Source: Candidatus Hydrogenedens sp. (lineage in GTDB: Bacteria > Hydrogenedentota > Hydrogenedentia > Hydrogenedentales > Hydrogenedentaceae). From it: a stretch of 13,717 bases of DNA. Of the stretch, positions 1 to 7,185 are shown in pieces (position 1 is the stretch's first letter; the number at the start of each line of letters is the position of its first letter). The stretch is taken from contig JAIWNQ010000092.1 of assembly GCA_020216745.1 (NCBI GenBank), positions 1 to 13,717 on the forward strand. The letters are read 5' to 3'. The notes under the pieces are model-generated. The model did no database searches and was not told where the DNA came from. It saw only the letters and a list, made by a program, of their open reading frames with translations. Made by a program: the position numbers and the translations under genes.

Positions 1-784
1 ATGTCCAATGGAAGCCAACCGTGCTTTCCTTTATTTCAGTTGGTTGAAGAGGACCTATTTCAAGTGCTTTTTTTATCACGGTGGAGAAGTCTCCGTCATT
101 AAGACGAGGGGCACCTGGAACACCTGTGCAATGAAGTGTAAATAATCGGTCAAGATAGGTATTATGACTTGCAGGAATAAGCACACAGTTTGTAGTGACA
201 ACTATGGGACCGCCGAATCTTTCAAATTCTTTCCGTTGAAGTTGCCATGCACCGCCGTAATGACCAGCAAAATGGGGGTATTCCCGTAATTTTGGATACA
301 TGTGGGCTGGTAACATTTCACCATGAGTATATACTTTAATTCCAGTGCCCTTTGTTTGTTCCAATAATTGTTTCAAATCTAATAAGTCGTGTCCTGTGAT
401 CAAAATTCCAGGACCTTCCTGGATACCTTCTTTTACTTTTGTTGGTGATGGTGTGCCGAAAGTTTCGACATGGGCATCATTGAGAAGTTGCATTGTTTTT
501 AAGTTCATTTGCCCACATTCAAGAACTAATTCAAGAAGGTGTTGCATATCGAAATTAACGTTGGTCATTGTTGCAAATAGAGCCCTTTCGATAAATTCTT
601 CAATTTCAGGGTCTGTTTTACCTAAGCGACGTGCATGATGCTTATATGCGGACATTCCTTTTAAGCCATACAGTAAAGTTTTTTGTAAGGATTCCATATC
701 AGCATCCTTACCACAGACACCTTTTACAGTACAACCAGTACCGTTGAAGGTTTGTTCACATTGGTCGCAAAACATGTTAGACAT
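1..784 (-). CDS. hcp: Hybrid-cluster protein (Hcp), short class III-like form, 3' end cut by window
   Basis: Hcp is a cytoplasmic Fe-S protein that reduces nitric oxide or hydroxylamine and is linked to nitrosative and oxidative stress. The visible 261 codons start at ATG 784-782, with AGGAG eight bases upstream. Residues C6, C9, C18 and C24 form the CX2CX8CX5C cubane motif of anaerobe-type Hcp. Hybrid-cluster ligands follow: H132 in ITGHDL, E156 in THGEMLP and C200 in TTNCVLIP. The spacing 132-156-200 equals the spacing of His244-Glu268-Cys312 in the Desulfovibrio protein, but everything is shifted by 112 residues. The second N-terminal helical bundle is therefore absent, as in class III Hcp of archaea and Thermotoga, which are about 430 residues long. 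The C-terminal cysteine ligands lie beyond the window. Divergent from the superoxide dismutase gene, with its own strong promoter. No frameshift seen. Confidence 0.95.
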   Translation of the reverse strand, partial: MSNMFCDQCEQTFNGTGCTVKGVCGKDADMESLQKTLLYGLKGMSAYKHHARRLGKTDPEIEEFIERALFATMTNVNFDMQHLLELVLECGQMNLKTMQLLNDAHVETFGTPSPTKVKEGIQEGPGILITGHDLLDLKQLLEQTKGTGIKVYTHGEMLPAHMYPKLREYPHFAGHYGGAWQLQRKEFERFGGPIVVTTNCVLIPASHNTYLDRLFTLHCTGVPGAPRLNDGDFSTVIKKALEIGPLQPTEIKESTVGFHWT

Positions 785-827
785 AATTTTTTCTCCTACA
801 TTTAAAGGTTAAACTTACAAACTAAAA

Positions 828-862
828 TATATATTATAGATATATTATATCTAAAATATATA
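828..862. promoter_or_regulatory. Palindromic operator candidate over the hcp -10 box
   Basis: The core TAGATATA-T-TATATCTA (837-853) is a perfect 8-1-8 inverted repeat centred on 845. After one mismatched pair (836/854) the arms continue to pair for eight more bases out to 828 and 862. It covers the -10 box and the probable start site of hcp. The odd-centred geometry resembles 7-1-7 Fur/PerR-family boxes, but the sequence does not match either consensus well. AT-richness makes some symmetry likely by chance, although 17 pairs with one mismatch is notable. The regulator is unknown. Confidence 0.55.
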
Positions 863-872
863 CAAATGTCAA
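844..872 (-). promoter_or_regulatory. hcp sigma70-type promoter, full consensus
   Basis: On the minus strand TTGACA (872-867) is followed by a 17-base spacer and TATAAT (849-844). Both hexamers match the sigma70 consensus exactly. Predicted transcription start is near 837, giving a leader of about 52 bases before the hcp ATG at 784. Such a strong promoter on a stress gene implies that it is normally held down by a repressor, which fits the overlapping palindrome. Confidence 0.85.
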
Positions 873-947
873 ATTGAGTTGGAGAAAATTATTTATAAAG
901 AGAACACCTAATTTAATAAATGAGATATAAAAATTTTTTTGGGAATA

Positions 948-976
948 TTGGCAGAGTACTTTATGTTATGTAAAAC
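948..976 (+). promoter_or_regulatory. Candidate promoter for the superoxide dismutase gene
   Basis: TTGGCA (948-953) matches the -35 consensus at five of six positions. A 17-base spacer leads to TAAAAC (971-976), which matches the -10 box at four of six. The start would be near 983, about 40 bases before the ATG at 1023. If correct, transcription begins downstream of the TTG at 941 region and rules out the longer reading frame. It is a weak match in AT-rich DNA, so moderate to low confidence. Confidence 0.35.
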
Positions 977-1022
977 GAAATTTCAAACAAGTAACTCAAA
1001 AAACAAGATAAAGGAGAAAACA

Positions 1023-1739
1023 ATGAGTACTTCACGTAGAGAATTTTTGTTAGCAAGCAGTTCAATAATAACTGCCAGTTCGATTATTGGAGCCCCAGTA
1101 TTTGCTCAGATAGGGAATGGGAGTCGAGAGCATAAACTTCCAGAATTACCGTATGCATATGATGCATTGGAGCCGTATATTGATGCGAGGACGATGGAAT
1201 TGCACCATTCAAAACATCATGCGGGGTATGTTAAGGGGCTAAATACAGCAGAAAAGGCTCTTGAGGAGGCAAGGTCAAAGAATGATTTTACATTGATTCA
1301 ACATTGGTCTAAGCAGGCAGCGTTCCATGGAGGTGGACATTTTCTTCACAGTATGTTCTGGAAGGTTATGGCTTCGCCGGGAAATGGTGGAGGTGGAAAG
1401 CCTTCTGGTGAACTTCTGGAATTGATTGAGCGTGATTTTGGTTCATATGATACCTTTCAGAATCAATTTTCTTCTGCGGCGAATGCGGTAGAAGGTGGTG
1501 GATGGGCGTTGTTACATTATCGACCTGCGGATGGACGACTTATTGTTCTTCAAGCAGAGAATCAGCATAAACTGACATCATGGGGCACATTTCCTATTTT
1601 AGGAATTGATGTTTGGGAGCATGCCTATTATTTGAAGTACCAAAATAACCGTGCTGAATATGTGAAGGCTTGGTGGAATGTTGTGAATTGGAGTCAAGTA
1701 CAAAAAAATCTTGAGGCTTTGAAAGGATTAGCATTGTAA
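1023..1739 (+). CDS. sodA: Tat-exported Fe/Mn superoxide dismutase, Mn-type residues
   Basis: Converts superoxide to oxygen and hydrogen peroxide, here outside the cytoplasm. The ATG at 1023 is chosen because AAGGAG lies just upstream and the protein then begins with a twin-arginine signal: SRREFLL at residues 4-10, a hydrophobic stretch to about 23 and probable cleavage after VFA (26-28). The frame is open further upstream to a TTG at 939, which would bury this signal. The mature enzyme shows all four metal ligands: H61 in MELHHSKHH, H109 in FLHSMFW, and D196 and H200 in DVWEHAYY. G105 and Q181 (ENQ) are at the positions typical of Mn rather than Fe enzymes, so Mn or cambialistic use is inferred. 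238 residues, normal for the family plus a signal. A strong terminator follows directly. Confidence 0.95.
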   Translation: MSTSRREFLLASSSIITASSIIGAPVFAQIGNGSREHKLPELPYAYDALEPYIDARTMELHHSKHHAGYVKGLNTAEKALEEARSKNDFTLIQHWSKQAAFHGGGHFLHSMFWKVMASPGNGGGGKPSGELLELIERDFGSYDTFQNQFSSAANAVEGGGWALLHYRPADGRLIVLQAENQHKLTSWGTFPILGIDVWEHAYYLKYQNNRAEYVKAWWNVVNWSQVQKNLEALKGLAL

Positions 1740-1756
1740 GATTGTCTGTTTGGTTG

Positions 1757-1806
1757 AAAAAACATTAAGCCCATCTTTTAGTTAAAGATGGGCTTAATAT
1801 TTTTAT
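1757..1806. terminator. Bidirectional intrinsic terminator between convergent genes
   Basis: A perfect 15-bp stem, ATTAAGCCCATCTTT (1764-1778) with its complement at 1784-1798, encloses a 5-base loop. It is flanked by an A-run on the left (1757-1762) and a T-rich tract on the right (1799-1806), so it can end transcription in both directions: sod from the left and the PHP hydrolase gene from the right. Confidence 0.93.
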
Positions 1807-1813
1807 GAGACAT

Positions 1814-3154
1814 TTAGTTTAGTTCTACAGGGTTTGTATATACCCATGGGACCCATTTGTCGTTTATTTTAAGTTGTGCTTCGACACGATATTTTCCTTT
1901 TTCTGTAGGTTGCCAGGAAAAATCTCTGCCTTCATGTTCTTGAACGGGAACACCATGCCGATAGATGATAAATTTGCAAGGTACTGGTGACGCCATTTTT
2001 AAGGTTGTGTTTGATGTTAAAGGTAATGTTTCACCAAATACCGCTTTCATGTTGTTATCCTCAGCAAAGAACACAAAACCTTTGGTGTCAACAAGCATAT
2101 CAAAGCCAACAAACACTCTACCTTCTTTTAGTGCTTCAAGGACAGATTGTTCTGACAATTCTTTTGCTAAGATATGAGTAGCAACATATCGAACCATTGT
2201 TGGGTACGGATCTAATTGAATATGGAATAATGTTTTGCCTGGTTCCAATTTTCCGAAGAGCATACGTAATAGGAGACGAGAGAAGAAATTTAATTTATAT
2301 TCGCCTATTTTGTGAGGGCTTGTGTCTTCTATATATAGAGTTCCTTGAGGAGTTATTTTTCCAACAAAACCTGTGTTTTGATGGCAATCGTTTGCTGAAA
2401 TTCCTACAATTTTCCGAGTAATGTTCATTTCATCCCACCGTTGAATCACTTCGGTAAGGGGACTAAAAATGCTTCGTAGCAATTGTTCATGATATTTGTT
2501 GAGATTTAGAATGATATCGGGTACGAGTTGATATATTAAGAATTTTTTATCAAGACTTTTGAAGTTTGTATGTATGTTGTAAATTTCCATTCCGTTTAGT
2601 TGGGGAAGATTCCATTCACGTGGTTCTTCGGAATGAGCGAAGAAAAGTAAACCTCCTTTTTCATTAATTTCTTTGGCAAGTGATTCTGGATCTTTTTTGC
2701 AGTCAAGTACAGTATCAGGAGGAAGTCCCCAGGGCATGAATCCATAATTCATTTCAAAACCAGGGATAAAGATGACGCCATCATGTTCACCTCGCCATTG
2801 CTTTGAATAATCAGCTTTGCCGTTATCACAGTGGTCAGATAAACAGATAAATTGTCGGTGTTCTTGTTTTAACGCTGATAATATTTCAGGGAATGGAACC
2901 ATACTGTCATGCGACAGTTCGGAATGGCTATGACAGACACCAGCGTAATCATTCCAACCGTCGTCATATACAGGTTGTTGATATTGTTTCCGCAATTCTT
3001 CCCATGCTTTCTTTTCACGTGGGAAATCTATAAACCTATGATGAATAGCAGTTCGAAAGAGGTATAAAAATCCAATTAAAATAAGGACTATAATGATTGA
3101 TATACTATATAAAGTCCATTTAATAGTTTTTTTGATGATAGAAGGATAGTTCAT
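1814..3154 (-). CDS. Membrane-anchored PHP-domain metal-dependent hydrolase
   Basis: PHP proteins use a di- or trinuclear metal centre to hydrolyse phosphoesters; the substrate here is unknown. 446 residues. One N-terminal membrane segment (about 14-33) follows a KK-rich start, so the catalytic part is probably outside the membrane, held as an anchored protein. The PHP motifs appear in order: H75 and H77 in CHSHSELSHDS (D83 in the usual SDG position), D107-H108 in LSDHCDN, E134 in IPGFEMN, H174 in FFAHSEEP, and D256/H258 in SANDCHQ. Residues after about 330 look like a beta-sandwich, ending in a run of VPWVYTNPVEL that recalls Ig-like tails of secreted PHP proteins. The ATG at 3154 has AAAGGAA nine bases upstream. 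Transcribed alone, divergent from the NAD block; a TATAAT at 3187-3182 may be its -10. Confidence 0.88.
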   Translation of the reverse strand: MNYPSIIKKTIKWTLYSISIIIVLILIGFLYLFRTAIHHRFIDFPREKKAWEELRKQYQQPVYDDGWNDYAGVCHSHSELSHDSMVPFPEILSALKQEHRQFICLSDHCDNGKADYSKQWRGEHDGVIFIPGFEMNYGFMPWGLPPDTVLDCKKDPESLAKEINEKGGLLFFAHSEEPREWNLPQLNGMEIYNIHTNFKSLDKKFLIYQLVPDIILNLNKYHEQLLRSIFSPLTEVIQRWDEMNITRKIVGISANDCHQNTGFVGKITPQGTLYIEDTSPHKIGEYKLNFFSRLLLRMLFGKLEPGKTLFHIQLDPYPTMVRYVATHILAKELSEQSVLEALKEGRVFVGFDMLVDTKGFVFFAEDNNMKAVFGETLPLTSNTTLKMASPVPCKFIIYRHGVPVQEHEGRDFSWQPTEKGKYRVEAQLKINDKWVPWVYTNPVELN

Positions 3155-3234
3155 TGGAAATTCCTTTGAAGGTTTATAATGATTATATAGAGGTTATTTT
3201 CCGAAGTTGTGAAATAGTATATCATAAGTGTTAA

Positions 3235-3251
3235 CCTTTTATGAAAAGGAG
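3235..3251 (+). promoter_or_regulatory. Small hairpin covering the Nudix gene ribosome-binding site
   Basis: CCTTTT (3235-3240) and AAAAGG (3244-3249) are perfect complements around the triplet ATG. The right arm is part of the Shine-Dalgarno AAGGAG (3246-3251) for the ATG at 3258. The hairpin could reduce ribosome access if it forms, but six mostly A-U pairs with a 3-base loop are weak. Confidence 0.3.
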
Positions 3252-3257
3252 ATATGT

Positions 3258-3725
3258 ATGAAACATAAAGGACATTTTATCTATGAATATCCAAGACCTG
3301 CGGTAACTGTGGACGCAGTAGTGTTTCGAAAACGAGATACGGATTGGGAAGTATTGTTGGTTAAACGTGTTAATTCTCCTTTTGAAGGTTATTGGGCGTT
3401 GCCTGGGGGTTTTGTGGATGAGGAAGAGACGTTAGAACAGGCTGTTGAGAGAGAACTTTTTGAAGAGACAGGTTTGAAAGGGGTAAAGTTGTTACAACTA
3501 AAGGCATTTAGTAATCCAAGACGAGACCCAAGAGGTAGAACGATAAGTATTGCATTTGTAGGGATACTCGGGAAAACAGATATGGCTGTGCGTCCGTCAG
3601 ATGACGCAGGTGATGTTAATTGGTTTGTATTGGATGAACTTCCAGATTTGGCGTTTGACCATGCCGAGATTATTGATTGTGCTGAAGAATGGTTACAGAA
3701 AGAGGTTCTATCTGAGAGGAAATAG
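3258..3725 (+). CDS. Nudix hydrolase, ADP-ribose pyrophosphatase-like
   Basis: Nudix enzymes cleave nucleoside diphosphates linked to another group. This one resembles ADP-ribose/NAD-related pyrophosphatases: it opens YPRPAVTVDAVVF, has the complete 23-residue Nudix box GX5EX7REUXEEXGU at residues 51-73 (REL and EET core), and later has RDPRGRTISIAF. It is 155 residues. It lacks the C-terminal winged helix of the NAD regulator NrtR, so it is an enzyme, not a regulator. The ATG at 3258 is preferred over an in-frame start 30 bases upstream because AAGGAG lies seven bases before it. First gene of a three-gene NAD block, 36 bp before pncB. The likely job is recycling ADP-ribose or cleaning nucleotide by-products of NAD turnover; the precise substrate is inferred from neighbours. 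Confidence 0.9.
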   Translation: MKHKGHFIYEYPRPAVTVDAVVFRKRDTDWEVLLVKRVNSPFEGYWALPGGFVDEEETLEQAVERELFEETGLKGVKLLQLKAFSNPRRDPRGRTISIAFVGILGKTDMAVRPSDDAGDVNWFVLDELPDLAFDHAEIIDCAEEWLQKEVLSERK

Positions 3726-3761
3726 CGATTTTGGTTTATTATTAAGTGGAAGAATAGATAT

Positions 3762-5243
3762 ATGGACACATTCGATATTGCACCGTGGTTTGAGAGAAAG
3801 AATCTTGCATTGTTAACGGATTTGTATCAATTAACAATGATGGCAGGATATTTTAAAGAAGGTCGGGGGCAAATTCCGGTGACATTTGATTACTTTTTCC
3901 GTAGTTTGCCACCTCATTCGGGTTTTGCTATTTTTACGGGTTTAGAATCGTTTTTACTATATTTAAAAAATTTGAAGTTTACGAAAGATGATATAGATTA
4001 CTTACGAAGCCTTAAATTGTTTGATGAAGATTTTTTGGCATTTTTAAAAGAGTTTAGGGTGCACTTAAAGATAACATCCGTTCCGGAGGGAACGCTTGTT
4101 TTTCCATTTGAGCCTATTGTTCAAGTAGAAGGACCGTTATTAGAAGCACAATTGGTGGAAACAGCCCTTTTGAATTTTTTGAATTATCAAACACTAATCG
4201 CGAGCAAATCTGCCCGTGTTTGTTTGTCAGCGGAGCCTGATCCAGTGATTGAGTTTGGACTGCGTAGGGCACATGGTCCTGATGGGGGTACGATTGCTTC
4301 GCGTTCTGCGTATATTGGGGGATGTGTTGCGAGTTCAAATGTAATGGCAGGGAAGATATATGGCATTCCAGTAACGGGTACTCACGCACATAGTTGGGTG
4401 ATGAGTTATCAATCAGAGTTAGAGGCATTTCGTGCTTTTGCCCGTCTCTATCCGCAAAGGTGTGTGCTATTGGTCGATACGTATGACCCGATAAAAAGTG
4501 GTATTCCTAACGCAATACAGGTGTTTAAAGAATTACGTGAACAAGGGTTCGATGTAAAGCCTGCTATTCGAATTGATTCGGGTGATTTAGCGAGGATAAG
4601 CAAGGTTGCATATAAAATGATGTTGGAAGCGGGTTTTGAAAATCCTACTATTATAGGTTCAAATGACCTTAATGAGGATTTGATAGCGGATTTAAGGAGA
4701 CAGGGGGCGAAGATTAATGTGTGGGGTGTAGGAACCCATTTAATTACTTCTTATGATTGTCCAGCATTAAATGGTGTGTATAAACTTGTGGCTGTTTTAA
4801 GGGAAGAAGCATGGGAGTCTCGGATAAAAATAACAGGGAATATTGAAAAAAGTACAGACCCTGGGAGAAAAGTTCCTGTTAGGTATTATAATGAAGATGG
4901 GTATTTACTTGGCGATGTTATGTATTTAGAAGGAGAAGATTATCCGAAGGGTGGAACAGTAGATGCACGGTCAAGACTTTTTCCACATATTGGACAGAAG
5001 ATAGAAGGAATATATTATGCTGAACCGTTATTGAAGGAGGTATTCCGAGACGGCGAGATTATTATACCGCTGGATTCTGTTCATGTTATTAGGGAGAGAG
5101 TTAGAAAGCAAATGCAAGCACTCCCTGAGGAATATAAACGACTTCGGAATCCCGAAGTATATCGAGTTCTTCTTTCTACACAATTAGGTGAATTAAAGAA
5201 TCACTTGTGGCAAAATCCTGAAGCAGGTGTTGTTTTACAATAG
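3762..5243 (+). CDS. pncB: Nicotinate phosphoribosyltransferase
   Basis: Joins nicotinate to phosphoribosyl pyrophosphate with ATP hydrolysis to give nicotinate mononucleotide, the first step of the Preiss-Handler NAD salvage route; cytoplasmic. 493 residues, the usual size of the long bacterial family. It opens with LLTDLYQLTMMAGY, the substrate-binding N-terminus. GTHAHSWVM (206-214) holds the histidine that is phosphorylated in the reaction, by family comparison H210. LLVDTYDP and RIDSGDL provide the ribose-phosphate site, and WGVGTHL follows near residue 325. The start ATG has a modest ribosome site (GTGGAAG). It sits between a Nudix gene and nadE in one direction, so all three are probably cotranscribed. 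No terminator or promoter was seen between them. No anomalies. Confidence 0.97.
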   Translation: MDTFDIAPWFERKNLALLTDLYQLTMMAGYFKEGRGQIPVTFDYFFRSLPPHSGFAIFTGLESFLLYLKNLKFTKDDIDYLRSLKLFDEDFLAFLKEFRVHLKITSVPEGTLVFPFEPIVQVEGPLLEAQLVETALLNFLNYQTLIASKSARVCLSAEPDPVIEFGLRRAHGPDGGTIASRSAYIGGCVASSNVMAGKIYGIPVTGTHAHSWVMSYQSELEAFRAFARLYPQRCVLLVDTYDPIKSGIPNAIQVFKELREQGFDVKPAIRIDSGDLARISKVAYKMMLEAGFENPTIIGSNDLNEDLIADLRRQGAKINVWGVGTHLITSYDCPALNGVYKLVAVLREEAWESRIKITGNIEKSTDPGRKVPVRYYNEDGYLLGDVMYLEGEDYPKGGTVDARSRLFPHIGQKIEGIYYAEPLLKEVFRDGEIIIPLDSVHVIRERVRKQMQALPEEYKRLRNPEVYRVLLSTQLGELKNHLWQNPEAGVVLQ

Positions 5244-5246
5244 GAG
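5241..5246 (+). promoter_or_regulatory. nadE ribosome-binding site overlapping the pncB stop codon
   Basis: TAGGAG begins with the TAG stop of pncB and lies seven bases before the nadE ATG at 5254. Ribosomes finishing pncB end on the nadE Shine-Dalgarno, which suggests translational coupling. It also decides the nadE start: an in-frame start at 5227 inside pncB has no such site. Confidence 0.8.
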
Positions 5247-5253
5247 ACCAGAT

Positions 5254-7185
5254 ATGAGATTAATTCGTGTTGCAACCGCTTCTGTATCGGTTAAAGTTGG
5301 TGATTTTAAGAGGAATGCGGATACGTTATGTGAAGTTATCGAAACTGCTAAAAAGGAAGGTGTGCATTTGCTTGTTACGCCGGAGTTGGCGGTAAGCGGG
5401 TACAGTTTGGAAGACCGTTTATTCTGGGATGAAATTGTAGTACGGAGTTGGGATGATCTGAAAAGGATTGCAGAGCATACCAGAGGGATAGGTGTTTTCG
5501 TGGGTTTGCCTGTGAAGAAGGAATCGCATTTATTTAATGCAGGTGCTTTTTTATGTGATGGTCTGATACATGGATTTGTGCTGAAGAAATATTTGCCGAC
5601 ATATCAAGTATTTTATGAGGCGAGGTATTGGTCTTCGTGGGATTCAGGAACTACAGAAATTTATGATTTGCCTGCAGGGGATTTAATTTTTGACTTACCT
5701 TTTGGAAAAGTTTCTGCTGAAATTTGTGAAGATGTATGGTCATCATATTCTCCGTCTGTGGAGCGTGCTATTCATGGTGCGGAAATTATTTGTAATTTAA
5801 GTGCATCTCCTTTTAATCCGCTGAAGAACCAATTGAGAAAGCAGTTAATACTTGCGAATGCAATGCGACTAAAAGTGATATATATTTATTCTAATTTGTT
5901 AGGCTGTGATAATAGCCGTCTTGTTTTTGATGGGGGAGGTATAATTGCTACTCCTGAGGGGCATGTGGTTGAGGGGGCTATTTTATCGAATCGGAGATGG
6001 GTTTTGACATCAACTGTTATAGATTTGGATGAAGTTACACGAGTTCGTAAAGAGAATTCAACATGGAAAATGGAATCCCTTCAATATGAGAAGCAAGGGG
6101 AGTCAAAGAAGGTTATTGTGGGATTATCTCAATATAAACCGTCTCCTTTAAAAGAATGGGTTAAGGGATTGCCGAAAAGTTTTTATGTTATAGAAAAAGC
6201 AGAAGAGGATGACAAATCAATAAGTAATAATTATTTTGAGCAATTGTATAAGGCGTTATCATTAGGATTGCGGGATTATTATGAGAAGGTAGGCATATTT
6301 GAAATGTTTTTGGTCGCTCTTTCAGGGGGTAGAGATAGTGCATTATGTTTGCTTCTTGCTGTTGAGGCGGGAAAGAATTTAAACGAAGGTAAACATCCAG
6401 AGAAGTATAGAGAGAAGGTTGCGTGTATTTATTTGCCACATAAAGAATATAGTAGCACAGCAACAAGGGAATCCGCAGAAGCGTTAGCTAAGGAATTAGA
6501 AGTGCCATTTAAGTTGGTTTCTATTCATGAGGAGGCGGAGATAGCCCTTAAAAAGGCGGAAGAAATTGTAGGTTCTGGTAAGAATATCAAACCGTTAACA
6601 CGACAAAATCTTCAAGCGCGTATTCGTGGTGCTATGATGCTTAATTGGGCTAATAATGTGAATGGGTTATTATTGGTTACATCTAATTTAAGTGAGTCGG
6701 CGGTGGGATATACCACAACAGGTGGAGATAACGAAGGAGGATTTTCTCCAATTGCAAACGTGCCAAAGACGGTTATATCTTCACTACTTGAGTATCTTGC
6801 GGAGACAAGAGGTATTAAGTCATTAGAAAAAATTCTTAAGATTCCACCGACGGCAGAATTAGCCCCAAATCAGACAGATGAGGGTGACCTTATGCCGTAT
6901 AGGGTTTTAGATGAGTTAATATATTTGTTTGCAAAGCAGAGATTCTCGCTTGTGGACTGTTGGCGGGTTATATGTATAAGATTTCCAGAATATACATCGG
7001 AACAATTGAAAAAATGGACAGAAGACTTTGCAAAGAGGTTTGTTGCAAATCAATGGAAACGTGACCAGCATCCCGTTTCATTAAAGGTGCTTGAACCTGA
7101 TTTTGACCCCAAAACAGGATTTCGTTTTCCAGTTATTCAAAGTATTGATAGTGAGATTGAAGAACTTAAAAAGGCGAAGCTCTAA
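5254..7185 (+). CDS. nadE: Glutamine-dependent NAD+ synthetase
   Basis: Amidates nicotinate adenine dinucleotide (deamido-NAD) to NAD+, using ammonia made from glutamine; the last step of NAD synthesis. 643 residues in two domains. The N-terminal nitrilase-type glutaminase (1 to about 280) shows the Glu-Lys-Cys triad: E44 in TPELAVSGY, K112 in KKYLPTY and C158 in EICEDVW. The C-terminal synthetase domain has the ATP-pyrophosphatase loop SGGRDS (357-362) and the family-typical SNLSESAVGY and GGFSPIANVPKT. An Arg replaces the usual small or aliphatic residue in SGGxDS. Start ATG 5254 follows TAGGAG that overlaps the pncB stop. NadD, which would link pncB to this enzyme, is not in the window. 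The stop codon overlaps that of the convergent glycosidase gene by 4 bp, and no terminator lies between them. Confidence 0.96.
   Translation: MRLIRVATASVSVKVGDFKRNADTLCEVIETAKKEGVHLLVTPELAVSGYSLEDRLFWDEIVVRSWDDLKRIAEHTRGIGVFVGLPVKKESHLFNAGAFLCDGLIHGFVLKKYLPTYQVFYEARYWSSWDSGTTEIYDLPAGDLIFDLPFGKVSAEICEDVWSSYSPSVERAIHGAEIICNLSASPFNPLKNQLRKQLILANAMRLKVIYIYSNLLGCDNSRLVFDGGGIIATPEGHVVEGAILSNRRWVLTSTVIDLDEVTRVRKENSTWKMESLQYEKQGESKKVIVGLSQYKPSPLKEWVKGLPKSFYVIEKAEEDDKSISNNYFEQLYKALSLGLRDYYEKVGIFEMFLVALSGGRDSALCLLLAVEAGKNLNEGKHPEKYREKVACIYLPHKEYSSTATRESAEALAKELEVPFKLVSIHEEAEIALKKAEEIVGSGKNIKPLTRQNLQARIRGAMMLNWANNVNGLLLVTSNLSESAVGYTTTGGDNEGGFSPIANVPKTVISSLLEYLAETRGIKSLEKILKIPPTAELAPNQTDEGDLMPYRVLDELIYLFAKQRFSLVDCWRVICIRFPEYTSEQLKKWTEDFAKRFVANQWKRDQHPVSLKVLEPDFDPKTGFRFPVIQSIDSEIEELKKAKL

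Noticed and set aside
345..638. 97-codon plus-strand open frame
   Set aside because: It lies wholly antisense to hcp, whose motifs and ribosome site are clear. It has no ribosome site or recognisable domain.
939..1022. Longer N-terminus for the superoxide dismutase from a TTG start
   Set aside because: It has no Shine-Dalgarno and would bury the twin-arginine signal, while ATG 1023 has AAGGAG and places the signal at the N-terminus.
4114..4428. 104-codon minus-strand open frame inside pncB
   Set aside because: It is a shadow of a well-supported gene with conserved catalytic motifs, and has no domain or ribosome site.
6188..6466. 92-codon minus-strand open frame inside nadE
   Set aside because: It overlaps the ATP-binding loop region of nadE in antisense and has no independent support.
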